Program-made: the position numbers and the translations under genes
Assembly (NCBI GenBank): GCA_014804355.1
Contig: JAAUZY010000060.1
Span: forward strand, 17,829-81,828
DNA: 64,000 bases
Origin: Lachnospiraceae bacterium
GTDB taxonomy: Bacteria > Bacillota > Clostridia > Lachnospirales > Lachnospiraceae
Direction: 5' to 3'
Notes under the pieces: generated by a model
The model's input: the letters and a program-made list of their open reading frames with translations, nothing else
Databases searched by the model: none
Told to the model about the DNA's origin: nothing
Shown: piece by piece, positions 7,628 to 15,783 of the stretch
Layout of the letters: every line of letters starts with the position of its first letter
How positions within the stretch are numbered: position 1 is the first letter of the stretch

Positions 7628-9079
7628 CTAGTCATAACAATCATCTAAATAACTTAATCTTCGTTCAATAAACTGCCTCACATCAAGACAAGCCGCCTTA
7701 TACTCCTCCTGATTCGCGTTTCTGGCAATATAACCGCTTTCAATCAACTTTTCCTCATACAGTCCGGCATATTGCCACATGACCTCAGTGCTTAAGGCTC
7801 CGTTTCGCAAATCATGCCATTTTTTTAAAAATTCTTCTTCAATCGTACTGCCCGCTCCTTCCGCCAGCCTCTCATAAGGTTCATCCTCCATGATCGACTC
7901 GGCAGCTGTCAATGATCTCCAACCCATCTCTGATGGATAAATACCGAATACAAACTTGCTTCGCTCCGGCACTCTGCAAAATTCATATGTCCCGCTATTC
8001 TCATGGGCAATGACACAGTAATCTTCCTTACTGCTTTGAATACCGCATACAGTCTGCAGCCAGATATGATAATCCGCATAATTCCCGGTATTAATCTGCT
8101 CATACTCACGATTATCGTCATCCCACAGACTCAAATATTCCTCCAAAGCTCTCCGGTTTTTGCCTATATCTTCGTCTCCCACAACCGAATATATGTCTCC
8201 CTCCGCTTTATACAGCCGATCGTCTTCCTCCAGATCAAGAAAGCCCTTTCCCAGCTTAGGCGCCAGATAATACAGACCGCAGTATTGTCCGTCCACTATG
8301 ACTTCCGCATATTCCATGTTCCTGTGGAGCTTTTCATCTTCACAGACACAGTTCCAGACATAAGCAGCCAGCATTTCTCTGAATGCACTGTCATCTCTGT
8401 CATGAACCGGATACAGTTTCCACGAAGTATGTTTGCCAAGTCCAAGGAGATTCAGGTTTCTCTCCTCCTGATAATCCTGTTTACAGAGTTTAAAGGAAAT
8501 GGTGCCGGAATGATAGTTAGTCTTTATCCAGACAGCAGAATCTTTGATACTCATCGTGATCACATCATCATCATCGGGATTCTGCACCACAATTTCTCCT
8601 TTGCCGTAATTTTCTGCTAACCCATTCTCAGCGATATCAATACTAATCACCGGTAAACCCGTAAAAACCAGATCAGCGACGGCATACTCTTCTTTTGCCA
8701 CAAACCACAGTCTGAAAACATGTCCATCATAAATTGCCGTCTGTTTATCTTTCAGTTTACCATCTTCCTGAAGATACACAGAATATTGCTCCCCAATAAC
8801 ATGAAAGGTTCCGGCATACTCCGCAACCTTCGTGGATTGACTCACATAAAATGTATTGTGGAATCGGTCATAAGGAATCGTCTTACCGTCCAGTTCTATC
8901 AGCTCACCCATATCCTGCAGGCCGCTTATTTCAGATAGATTCTCTGTCAACTGTCTTAACTGCTCTTCGGATTTTACCTGCAGTCCCTGAAACCGCATGG
9001 CATCTGCTCTGCGAAACAAAATAACGGAACATATCATGGCAATCAGCAGACATCCCATCCAAATAGGTCTCTTCTTCAT
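7628..9079 (-). CDS. CotH-like protein, probable catalytically degenerate copy
   Basis: A 483-residue protein with an N-terminal membrane anchor (about residues 7-22). It aligns by eye with its downstream neighbour: NLLGLGKHTSWKLYP for the early strand, AEVIVDGQYCGLYYLAPKL for VDLWLNGEYAGNYLLCEKI, and KEDYCVIAHENSGTYEFCR for NRYSVFYYKDKDTKMY. Where the active kinase has GPIWDYDIAWGND, this one has FGIYPSEMGWRS, so both catalytic aspartates are missing. It is most likely a pseudokinase or scaffold partner rather than an enzyme. Its ATG overlaps the stop of the DUF4956 gene (TAATG), so the two are translationally coupled. Confidence 0.75.
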   Translation of the reverse strand: MKKRPIWMGCLLIAMICSVILFRRADAMRFQGLQVKSEEQLRQLTENLSEISGLQDMGELIELDGKTIPYDRFHNTFYVSQSTKVAEYAGTFHVIGEQYSVYLQEDGKLKDKQTAIYDGHVFRLWFVAKEEYAVADLVFTGLPVISIDIAENGLAENYGKGEIVVQNPDDDDVITMSIKDSAVWIKTNYHSGTISFKLCKQDYQEERNLNLLGLGKHTSWKLYPVHDRDDSAFREMLAAYVWNCVCEDEKLHRNMEYAEVIVDGQYCGLYYLAPKLGKGFLDLEEDDRLYKAEGDIYSVVGDEDIGKNRRALEEYLSLWDDDNREYEQINTGNYADYHIWLQTVCGIQSSKEDYCVIAHENSGTYEFCRVPERSKFVFGIYPSEMGWRSLTAAESIMEDEPYERLAEGAGSTIEEEFLKKWHDLRNGALSTEVMWQYAGLYEEKLIESGYIARNANQEEYKAACLDVRQFIERRLSYLDDCYD

Positions 9080-9750
9080 TATCCGATACGCTCTCCCATT
9101 TCCAACAGCCAGTTTACACCGCTGACATGCTTACAGTTTCTAAGCGCCGTGATCGCTTCCACGTTCATCTCCTGTCTGGCCGATACTTCACAGATGATTT
9201 CGCAACGCTCTCCCACATAATTAGAAGCGCGAACGCCCATCTTGGGATAGTACGGTTTCAGTGTTGCCTTAATCAGTTCCAGATCCGTATCTTTGCCGCC
9301 CCGTATAATGATCAGATATTTTTTTCGAACGTTCGCATAGTAGCTGGAAGCCAACAGCACAATCGCGATAAAAATCGTCGAAATAACTGCCAGCTTATAG
9401 ATCTGTGCGCCTACGCAAAGTCCTTCCACAATCGCCCAGAAAATATAGATCGTGTCCGAAGGATCTTTGATCGCCGTTCTGAATCTGACGATAGATAACG
9501 CACCCACCATACCTAAGGAGATTGCCATGTTGCTGCTGATCATCAACATGATCACCGATGTGATCAACACAATCACCACGTTTCCGGTATTAAACCGACC
9601 GTTATAACTGACTCCCGTATAGGCCAATCGATAAGTTATAAAGATAACTATTCCGACTGCAAACGAAACACACAGCACAAACAATATTTTCTCCACGCTG
9701 AGAGACTCGCTGTTTACCGTAAACCAATCCAAAATTTCTTTCTTTGACAT
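9079..9750 (-). CDS. DUF4956 membrane protein
   Basis: About 223 residues with three to four membrane segments in the first 130 residues (near 22-44, 55-75 and 105-130). A conserved cytoplasmic-style loop MVGALSIVRFRTAIKDPSD lies between them, and a soluble C-terminal domain of about 90 residues follows. This matches DUF4956 proteins, commonly encoded beside VTC-domain and CotH-type genes. The exact function is not established as far as I know; a role as membrane partner or channel for the VTC enzyme's product is an inference from adjacency. The ORF track extends upstream to 9879, overlapping the VTC gene, but the ATG at 9750 has GAGGAAG at good spacing and starts MSKKEIL, so it is preferred. 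Confidence 0.82.
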   Translation of the reverse strand: MSKKEILDWFTVNSESLSVEKILFVLCVSFAVGIVIFITYRLAYTGVSYNGRFNTGNVVIVLITSVIMLMISSNMAISLGMVGALSIVRFRTAIKDPSDTIYIFWAIVEGLCVGAQIYKLAVISTIFIAIVLLASSYYANVRKKYLIIIRGGKDTDLELIKATLKPYYPKMGVRASNYVGERCEIICEVSARQEMNVEAITALRNCKHVSGVNWLLEMGERIG

Positions 9751-9844
9751 GTTCTTCCTCACTTCTGCTTTCAGATATGCCCGCCCCGCAATATTTCCAT
9801 CGGCCACCACTCTGCAAACATAATCTTTCTGTACTGTACTCTGC

Positions 9845-10537
9845 TTACACCAGATATCTCTCCATAATCGGACGCCCACTCCCGTATTTGCTTACAGATA
9901 CATTAGTCAAGTGATATTTAGCCAGTATCATCTTAATGGGTTCGATCAGTTTCTCATTATATTTTACTTCTAAAATCACCGCGTCCTCCACGGTATTCAC
10001 CCATGGCAGCTCTTTATCAAACAGATCTAATGATAATTCGGAACTACGCACATGCCTGTCAATGGTAATGCGGGTACTATACTCGCCATACATGTATGCG
10101 CACCGCTCATACTCTATAATAACCACCGGGCGGTAACATCCCAGCGTCATATCGCAATACAGGCGCCACGCCAACTCCTCCGGATAATCAAGCAGACTGC
10201 TGTAATCACCTTCCATATAACGGACAGCATCATCTCTGCTTATGAGAAGACTCTCCTTATGCTGCATTGAACCCGATTTCTGCTTGCATTCCAGCTTCAC
10301 CGCGTCCGTACCCTCATCATAGATACGCAGCCGTATCTTCCTGCGCCGTTCCACTCCCTCCATCTTTTCTATATAATCCTTCTGATCAAGAGAATCAAAA
10401 TATAAACTTTTTACGCGGTAAAATCCATCCTGTGAATAGTTATCCGGCATCAAAAGCCGACTCAGTTCTGTCTGGAGAAGAAGACTGTCACTGTAACTGA
10501 TCCAATATTTAAGCTCACTTCTAAGTACAGAAAGCAT
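9845..10537 (-). CDS. VTC domain protein, probable polyphosphate polymerase
   Basis: A 230-residue single-domain protein of the VTC (triphosphate tunnel) fold, which in yeast Vtc4 makes polyphosphate from ATP. The charged tunnel motifs are all present: ELKYWI near the start, RRKIRLRIYD, LECKQK, YSTRITIDRHVRS, ILEVKYNEK and SKYGSGR at the end. The enzyme therefore looks intact. It has no membrane segment or SPX domain and presumably relies on the DUF4956 membrane protein encoded next. GGAGGAG precedes the ATG at 10537. It is the first gene of a four-gene operon with the two CotH-type genes. Whether the product is polyphosphate or another phosphorylated polymer is not shown by the sequence. Confidence 0.85.
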   Translation of the reverse strand: MLSVLRSELKYWISYSDSLLLQTELSRLLMPDNYSQDGFYRVKSLYFDSLDQKDYIEKMEGVERRRKIRLRIYDEGTDAVKLECKQKSGSMQHKESLLISRDDAVRYMEGDYSSLLDYPEELAWRLYCDMTLGCYRPVVIIEYERCAYMYGEYSTRITIDRHVRSSELSLDLFDKELPWVNTVEDAVILEVKYNEKLIEPIKMILAKYHLTNVSVSKYGSGRPIMERYLV

Positions 10538-10569
10538 CGTCTCTCCTCCCTGCCCAATTTAAAATTCAT

Positions 10570-10602
10570 GTAACTGTTCAGAGCCCTGTTCTTCACAGTT
10601 AC
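10570..10602. repeat. GTAACTGTTCAGA repeat, copy A (half-length)
   Basis: This 33-base copy starts GTAACTGTTCAGAGCCCTGT and ends ACAGTTAC, so GTAACTGT / ACAGTTAC pair perfectly. Fuller 55-base copies lie at 36116 and 53244. It sits in the 5' untranslated region of the VTC operon. Confidence 0.7.
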
Positions 10603-10615
10603 AAATTCATAACAG

Positions 10616-10644
10616 ATTTTACCTTATTTTTGCAGATTATGCAA
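10616..10644 (-). promoter_or_regulatory. Promoter of the VTC-DUF4956-CotH operon
   Basis: TTGCAT, 17 bases, TAAAAT on the minus strand, just upstream of repeat copy A and 79 bases or more before the VTC start. It begins about 20 bases after the LacI stop codon. Confidence 0.6.
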
Positions 10645-10662
10645 TTTCGCTTTTCTGCCTTC

Positions 10663-11661
10663 TCACCGCGTCGATTTCCGCATACGCACCTCGTACCCTA
10701 ACAGTGTACGCCGCTCCACTTCCTCCCCGTCCAACATGCGCAAAAGCGTCTCGCACGCCTTTGTACCCAGCTCCTCCACATCAAATCGTATGGATGTGAT
10801 GGACGGAATGCGGTTCGCCAGCACGGTGCTGTCATAGAATGAAGCGATCTGTATCTGTTCCGGTACAGCAACCTGCCTCTGCTGCAGGGCATTCAACACA
10901 CAGCCGCATAGAAAATCATCCATGCATACGATACACTCCGTCTTTTCTTCCAGAAGTCTCTCCACGATCTCATCCACCCTGCCGCCGTCACTCACATTCA
11001 GAAAAGACTTCCTGCTGCCGTCCCATTCTTTTCTCTGCATAAAAGCCTCTTCAAATCCCCGTAATCTGTTGCCCGTGACGATATGAGTCTCATCGCTCCC
11101 AATCAACGCAATATTCCTGATGCCATGCGCCAGAAGCTTATCCGTCAGCTCTCTGCACGCACTCCGATGGTCGTTATCGACCTGCACGACCCTGTCGTCA
11201 TCGGTGCTGCCCATTGCTACGAAGGGAATATCGCTTTCGATCAGGTACTTCATCGGCGCATCGTCCGCGAGTGTTCTTGTCAGGATCGCCCCGTCGATCT
11301 TACGATTTGCCACCGCACGTTCCAACTGGGAAATATTATCCGCAGTCACCATGGATATTAACACATCATATCCGTGGGCAGAAGCCGTCCTGCTGACGCC
11401 CAGCATACATTTCTGGAAAAAAGGCAATTCCACAACATTGTAATCTCCCGGCAGCACCATGCCCAAATTAAAGGTTTTATTCTGCGCAAGCCCTTTCGCG
11501 ACCACGTTAGGGCTGTAATGATGCTCCTCGATATAATCCAGCACCTTCTTACGAGTCTGCTCCCCGATCCTGCCCTTGCCGGATATCGCCCTCGACACGG
11601 TTGTCTTAGACACCCCAAGCTCCTGCGCGATATCCCCAATCGTCAAATTCTTGTCGTCCAT
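10663..11661 (-). CDS. LacI family transcriptional regulator
   Basis: A 332-residue repressor. The N-terminal helix-turn-helix LTIGDIAQELGVSKTTVSRA (residues 5-24) and hinge SGKGRIGEQTRKKV are canonical. A periplasmic-binding-protein-like sugar domain follows (LGMVLPGDYNVVELPFFQKC onward) to the end. GGGGGAG precedes the ATG at 11661. It diverges from the GH42 gene with 184 bases between them, and a LacI-type operator is centred in that gap at 11732. A site with the same core lies before the left-edge gene at 1223, so it probably controls both. The effector is likely a galactoside or its hydrolysis product, inferred only from the neighbour. Confidence 0.93.
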   Translation of the reverse strand: MDDKNLTIGDIAQELGVSKTTVSRAISGKGRIGEQTRKKVLDYIEEHHYSPNVVAKGLAQNKTFNLGMVLPGDYNVVELPFFQKCMLGVSRTASAHGYDVLISMVTADNISQLERAVANRKIDGAILTRTLADDAPMKYLIESDIPFVAMGSTDDDRVVQVDNDHRSACRELTDKLLAHGIRNIALIGSDETHIVTGNRLRGFEEAFMQRKEWDGSRKSFLNVSDGGRVDEIVERLLEEKTECIVCMDDFLCGCVLNALQQRQVAVPEQIQIASFYDSTVLANRIPSITSIRFDVEELGTKACETLLRMLDGEEVERRTLLGYEVRMRKSTR

Positions 11662-11687
11662 AGCTCCCCCGATTAATCCAATTTTCC

Positions 11688-11716
11688 TTTACTGCCCTTC
11701 AAGTATATGATAGAAT
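11688..11716 (+). promoter_or_regulatory. Candidate promoter of the GH42 gene
   Basis: TTTACT, 17 bases, TAGAAT on the plus strand. The LacI-type operator at 11732 begins about ten bases past the expected transcription start, the same arrangement as at the left-edge gene. Confidence 0.5.
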
Positions 11717-11731
11717 AACACCAACACGCTA

Positions 11732-11749
11732 TGCGCAATCGGTTGCCCA
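11732..11749 (+). promoter_or_regulatory. LacI-family operator between lacI and GH42 genes
   Basis: TGCGCAATCGGTTGCCCA matches TGnnCAAnCGnTTGnnCA at every fixed position and shares its first 14 bases with the site at 1223. Its place between the divergent regulator and enzyme genes would let one repressor control both directions. Confidence 0.78.
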
Positions 11750-11845
11750 TTTCAAGATTACCAGATATCGGGCTGATTCGCAAGATGTTTTACAATTTTA
11801 GACAGTAATGTACTCTCAAAACCAGAAAGGTGAGGACGATAATCT

Positions 11846-13906
11846 ATGAAAACAGACAAACTCTTATTCGGCGCCGCATACTACGATGAATACCTGCCTT
11901 ACGACAGGATTGAGACAGATATGGAGATGATGGAGAAAGCCCACATCAATGTGATCCGTATCGCGGAATCCACGTGGAGTACATGGGAACCGCAGGAGGG
12001 GGTGTTTGACTTCACCCATCTGCACAGAATGCTGCGCGCTTCCGCAGCCCATGGCATCTCGGTAATCGTAGGCACACCTACCTATGCCGTTCCCACATGG
12101 CTTGCCGCGAAATGTCCCGATATCCTTACGGTGACTCACGACGGTCCCGAACGATACGGCCGCAGACAGAACATGGATATCACCCACCCCATATACTTGA
12201 AGCATGCCGAGATCATCATAAGGCGCCTGATGGAAGAGGTATCTTCTTATGAGCATGTCATCGGCTTCCAGCTCGACAATGAGACGAAATCCTACGACAC
12301 ATGCAGTGAATATGCCCAGAAGAAATTTGTCGAATACTTGAAAAAAGAATTTCACGATGATTTAGATGCCCTGAATCACGCCTTCGGCTTAGACTATTGG
12401 AGCAACCGCATCAATGCCTGGGAAGATTTCCCCGATGTACGCGGCACCATCAACGGTTCCCTGGGCGCGGAATACCAGAAGTTTCAGAGAAAACTCGTGA
12501 CGGATTTTCTCGCATGGCAGTGTGCTATCGTACAGGAATATGCCCGCTCCGACCAGTTCATTACCCAGAACTTCGACTATGAATGGCGTAACTACTCTTT
12601 CGGTCTGCAGCCGGAAGTTGACCAGTGGGAAGCCGCGAAACCGCTGACTGTAGCAGGTTTTGACATCTATCACCCTTCGGCGCAGGACCTCACCGGCAAA
12701 GAGATCTCCTTCGGTGGCGCCGTTGCCCGTTCCGTAAAGAAAGACAATTACTTCATATTAGAGACTGAAGCACAGGGTAATCACGGCTGGCTGCACTATC
12801 CGGGTCAGCTCCGCCTGCAGGCCTTCAGCCACCTTGCCTCCGGCTCCAACTCTGTCATGTACTGGCACTGGCACTCCATACACAACGCCATCGAATCCTA
12901 CTGGAAAGGAATCTTAAGCCATAACCTGAAAGAAAATGCAACCTACCGCGAGGCATGCACCATCGGCGCTGATTTTGCCAAGTACGGCGATCACCTTAAG
13001 AATCTGCGTAAGAAAGCCGATGTTGCATTCCTGCTGTCCAACGAATCCCTGACCGGACTGAAATGGTTTGCCATCCATCCTGACTTAAACTACAACGATA
13101 TTGTCAGATGGCTCTACGATGCCTTCTACGAATTAAATATCGAGTGTGATATATTATCCGTAAATGATGTTGACCTTTTTAGTCAATATAAGATTCTGGT
13201 GACCCCCGCGCTCTACAGTGTTTCCGACACCCTTGTCGATCATCTAAGACATTATACGGAGAACGGTGGAATCCTGCTTTCAACCTTTAAAACGGCATTT
13301 TCCGATCCCGTTCTGAAAATCTATCCGGATGACCAGCCGCACAAACTGACAGATGTGTTCGGTATGACCTACGATCAGTTTACTGACGGAGTCAAAGTCG
13401 GGTTGAAAAACTGTATTTTCCAAAACAGTACAAATCCGGTCAAAAATACTGCTCTTCCTGAGCCTTCCGCTGATTCGACCGATTCGTCCGCAGAAGGTGT
13501 CCGCTACTGGATGGAGCTGCTCACCCCCACAACCGCACAGACCCTTGCCGACTACGACCATCCTCACTGGGGCAGCTATGCCGCTGTCACCGAGAACCAC
13601 TATGGTGCCGGAACTGCGGTTTATCTTGGTTGTTACTTTGATAAAACAACATTGAAAGACTTATTGACTTATATAGTCACTAAATCAGGTATTACGCTGC
13701 CGGAAGTGCAGTACCCTGTCATCATCAAACGCGGAACCAACGAATACGACAAAGAGATCACCTACTATCTTAACTATTCCGATGAGCCCGCCACAATCAC
13801 ATGGCAAGGCAGGGATTCCGTACTCCTTATGCAGAATCAGCCGTTGCGGGACGGCGACCCCATAACGATAGATGGCTGGGGATTCGTGATCATAGAGGAA
13901 ATATAG
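11846..13906 (+). CDS. Glycoside hydrolase family 42 beta-galactosidase
   Basis: A 686-residue cytoplasmic enzyme that would release terminal beta-galactose from oligosaccharides. The start LLFGAAYYDEYLPYDRIETD followed by MEKAHINVIRIAESTWSTWEP is the classic beginning of the GH42 barrel. The acid/base glutamate lies in GFQLDNETKSY (about residue 146) and the nucleophile in FILETEAQGNHGW (about 306). The C-terminal part has the trimerisation and beta-sandwich domains. Length is normal for the family and there is no signal peptide. The ATG at 11846 is the start given by the track; the sequence before it (AGGTGAGGACG) gives a moderate ribosome site. It is divergent from the LacI gene and carries its operator. 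The next gene is convergent, with a hairpin between them. Confidence 0.93.
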   Translation: MKTDKLLFGAAYYDEYLPYDRIETDMEMMEKAHINVIRIAESTWSTWEPQEGVFDFTHLHRMLRASAAHGISVIVGTPTYAVPTWLAAKCPDILTVTHDGPERYGRRQNMDITHPIYLKHAEIIIRRLMEEVSSYEHVIGFQLDNETKSYDTCSEYAQKKFVEYLKKEFHDDLDALNHAFGLDYWSNRINAWEDFPDVRGTINGSLGAEYQKFQRKLVTDFLAWQCAIVQEYARSDQFITQNFDYEWRNYSFGLQPEVDQWEAAKPLTVAGFDIYHPSAQDLTGKEISFGGAVARSVKKDNYFILETEAQGNHGWLHYPGQLRLQAFSHLASGSNSVMYWHWHSIHNAIESYWKGILSHNLKENATYREACTIGADFAKYGDHLKNLRKKADVAFLLSNESLTGLKWFAIHPDLNYNDIVRWLYDAFYELNIECDILSVNDVDLFSQYKILVTPALYSVSDTLVDHLRHYTENGGILLSTFKTAFSDPVLKIYPDDQPHKLTDVFGMTYDQFTDGVKVGLKNCIFQNSTNPVKNTALPEPSADSTDSSAEGVRYWMELLTPTTAQTLADYDHPHWGSYAAVTENHYGAGTAVYLGCYFDKTTLKDLLTYIVTKSGITLPEVQYPVIIKRGTNEYDKEITYYLNYSDEPATITWQGRDSVLLMQNQPLRDGDPITIDGWGFVIIEEI

Positions 13907-13921
13907 TAAACTCAGACACAA

Positions 13922-13955
13922 CGGACTGCGGGTGCCTTCGCACCTTAGCAGTCCG
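13922..13955. terminator. Hairpin between convergent genes
   Basis: CGGACTGC...GCAGTCCG encloses GGTGC cttc GCACC, giving a long stem with a stable tetraloop. The T-runs on both sides are weak (CTTCCCC and TTGTGTC), so it may act as a bidirectional but imperfect terminator for the GH42 and permease genes. Confidence 0.55.
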
Positions 13956-13965
13956 CTTCCCCTAC

Positions 13966-15066
13966 TTACATCCGCCTGTATACACGATATCCCTCTTCCA
14001 CACAAAGCACGAGCACTACAACAATCACAGGAATCATCATCGCCTCTCTTCCCCATTCTACGGCTTCATAGACCGATCCGGTCATGATCAGGAAGAGGGG
14101 CATACAGGAGGTAAAGAAATACCCTCCTCCGCCGAAAAACATCCTGATTAACATTGGCAACGCCCACAAGATTCCTGCTGTCGTAACCGCACCGAAGGTA
14201 CTTTTACAGTGCGCAGACGCGCACAACGTGATTGCACATAACAGGAGCAGCGCCAGAAAAATCATGCCCAGCATAATCCCGGCAAATGTGCCTGCCGACA
14301 TGTATCCGGTTTTCAGATCAGCACGGAGCGGCTGTGACAGCACGATACAAATCGCGCACCCGCCGCCGTCCATCCCATAGATACAGGCGCTCATTACAAA
14401 ACATAACAGCACAGTTATGCTATAGACTATTATAGTCAATGTAAACGCGGCGGCAATTTTCGCATACACATCCTTTTCTTTTCCTTCCTGCGTCGTAAAT
14501 AACAGCGGCAGCATCTTCGCCTGCCCTTCCTGTGCAAACAGGGTAGATATCGACATCAGCAGCAGGATACTTGCCAACATCATTCCCATCTGCAGCGTAT
14601 CCAGAAAAGCCGTCCATCCGTTCGTATAAGCAAATTGTATTTCTGTACCTGACGCGCGCTGCACTCTGCCAAGCTCCGTATCCGCAATGGCATATACCTG
14701 CGTCGGCGCCTTATAATTGTTCCAATCACGCTTGTACCCGTCTGACAGATACGTGGTTACAAAATTATTCAGATAATTGCCATCCTGCCAGCCCGGATAA
14801 TCATACACCACCTCCGAGGGTAGTCCGTACCGCTCCACCATCGCTGAAACCTTCTCATCCGTAAGCGCCCCTCGGTATTCCTCCGTGATCCGCCTGTTGA
14901 CCTTAACAGCCTCATATCCATAGTACCGCACCCCGTCCACCGCAGCCGACTCACTACCGACCGTTGTCGCAAAATAAAATCCCGTAATCAATATCATACA
15001 TATCCCACAGATCACAAACCCCTTCTTATGCCACAATTTATATAATTCCATCCGATATAATCTCAT
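13966..15066 (-). CDS. ABC-2-type permease, paralogue of the sigma-operon permease
   Basis: A 366-residue membrane protein with one segment at the N-terminus (about 16-35), a soluble loop of about 110 residues and five or six further segments. It is clearly paralogous to the permease at 17514: both begin MRLY..ELYKL and share AVDGVRYYGYEAV / TVDGITYHGYAAV, ITEEYRGALTDEK / ITEEFKGPLTDEK and ADTELGR / ADTEQGR. No ATPase gene adjoins it in its own direction, so it may use the ATPase encoded at 16552. It starts 192 bases from the sigma gene in divergent orientation and shares the regulatory gap containing a 33-base inverted repeat. Confidence 0.75.
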   Translation of the reverse strand: MRLYRMELYKLWHKKGFVICGICMILITGFYFATTVGSESAAVDGVRYYGYEAVKVNRRITEEYRGALTDEKVSAMVERYGLPSEVVYDYPGWQDGNYLNNFVTTYLSDGYKRDWNNYKAPTQVYAIADTELGRVQRASGTEIQFAYTNGWTAFLDTLQMGMMLASILLLMSISTLFAQEGQAKMLPLLFTTQEGKEKDVYAKIAAAFTLTIIVYSITVLLCFVMSACIYGMDGGGCAICIVLSQPLRADLKTGYMSAGTFAGIMLGMIFLALLLLCAITLCASAHCKSTFGAVTTAGILWALPMLIRMFFGGGGYFFTSCMPLFLIMTGSVYEAVEWGREAMMIPVIVVVLVLCVEEGYRVYRRM

Positions 15067-15188
15067 ACCGTCTCCTCCTTACCTTTGTGAAATAAATAAC
15101 CCTCCTCGCCTCCAAAAAGTTCACCGCCCTCCACATAAAAAAACTTTTCCCCCGATTAATCTTTTGTATAATAAAATCAGTTATTTAA

Positions 15189-15221
15189 GTGTCAGAGTAA
15201 TCACCGCGGCGAATCTGACAC
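15189..15221. promoter_or_regulatory. Inverted repeat in divergent sigma/permease gap
   Basis: GTGTCAGA and TCTGACAC are perfect eight-base arms separated by 17 bases that include CCGCGG. The site lies about ten bases past the start expected from the TATAAT at 15167-15172, in the leader of the sigma gene and upstream of the divergent permease. An operator for both is plausible; an RNA hairpin is the alternative. No clear -35 is seen for the TATAAT. Confidence 0.45.
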
Positions 15222-15258
15222 AAGACAACAGACAGCAAGGAAAGCACAGGATAAGCAA

Positions 15259-15783
15259 GTGACAGACAAAGAACTGATCCGGAAAGTTCATAGCGGAAGC
15301 AAAGACGCCTTAAACGCCATCGTGGAAAGATACTACGATGAAATATACCGTTTCTGTCTGTATCTGACGGGGCAGGCGGTCGATTCCTACGATATCACGC
15401 AGGAAGTGTTCCTTCGCTTCATTAAATATGTAGATTCCTACGAATACCGTAATCTGAAGGGCTATCTGCTTATCATCGCCCGCAACCTGTGCCGCGACTA
15501 TTTTCACCATAAGAAAGACACCGCCTGTATCGAGGAGGCATCCTATGCCGGTAGAGAGGACGCGGAACTTCACAGTCTGGAAGACCGCCTGCTCCTATGG
15601 CATGCACTACACGAGCTTCCCGTCAAACAGCGCGAGGTCATTATCCTGCGAATCTACGAAGAGCTGCGTTTTCACGAGATTGCCGGAATCTTAGGCTGCA
15701 ATCTCTCCACCGTAAAATCCAGATTCCGTCTGGGTGTGCAAAGTTTAAGAAAAATCATGGAGGCATCGGATGAAGAATCATAA
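15259..15783 (+). CDS. ECF-type RNA polymerase sigma factor
   Basis: A 174-residue alternative sigma factor with regions 2 and 4 only. Region 2 contains YRFCLYLTGQAVDSYDITQE and NLKGYLLIIARNLCRDYF; region 4 contains ELPVKQREVIILRIYEELRF and the helix-turn-helix IAGILGCNLSTVKSRF. It starts with GTG at 15259, with AGGA eight bases before. Its 3' end overlaps the next gene by 14 bases, so the membrane protein encoded there is a strong candidate for its anti-sigma partner. It begins an operon of sigma, membrane protein, ABC ATPase and permease, which it probably also activates. Confidence 0.9.
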   Translation: MTDKELIRKVHSGSKDALNAIVERYYDEIYRFCLYLTGQAVDSYDITQEVFLRFIKYVDSYEYRNLKGYLLIIARNLCRDYFHHKKDTACIEEASYAGREDAELHSLEDRLLLWHALHELPVKQREVIILRIYEELRFHEIAGILGCNLSTVKSRFRLGVQSLRKIMEASDEES

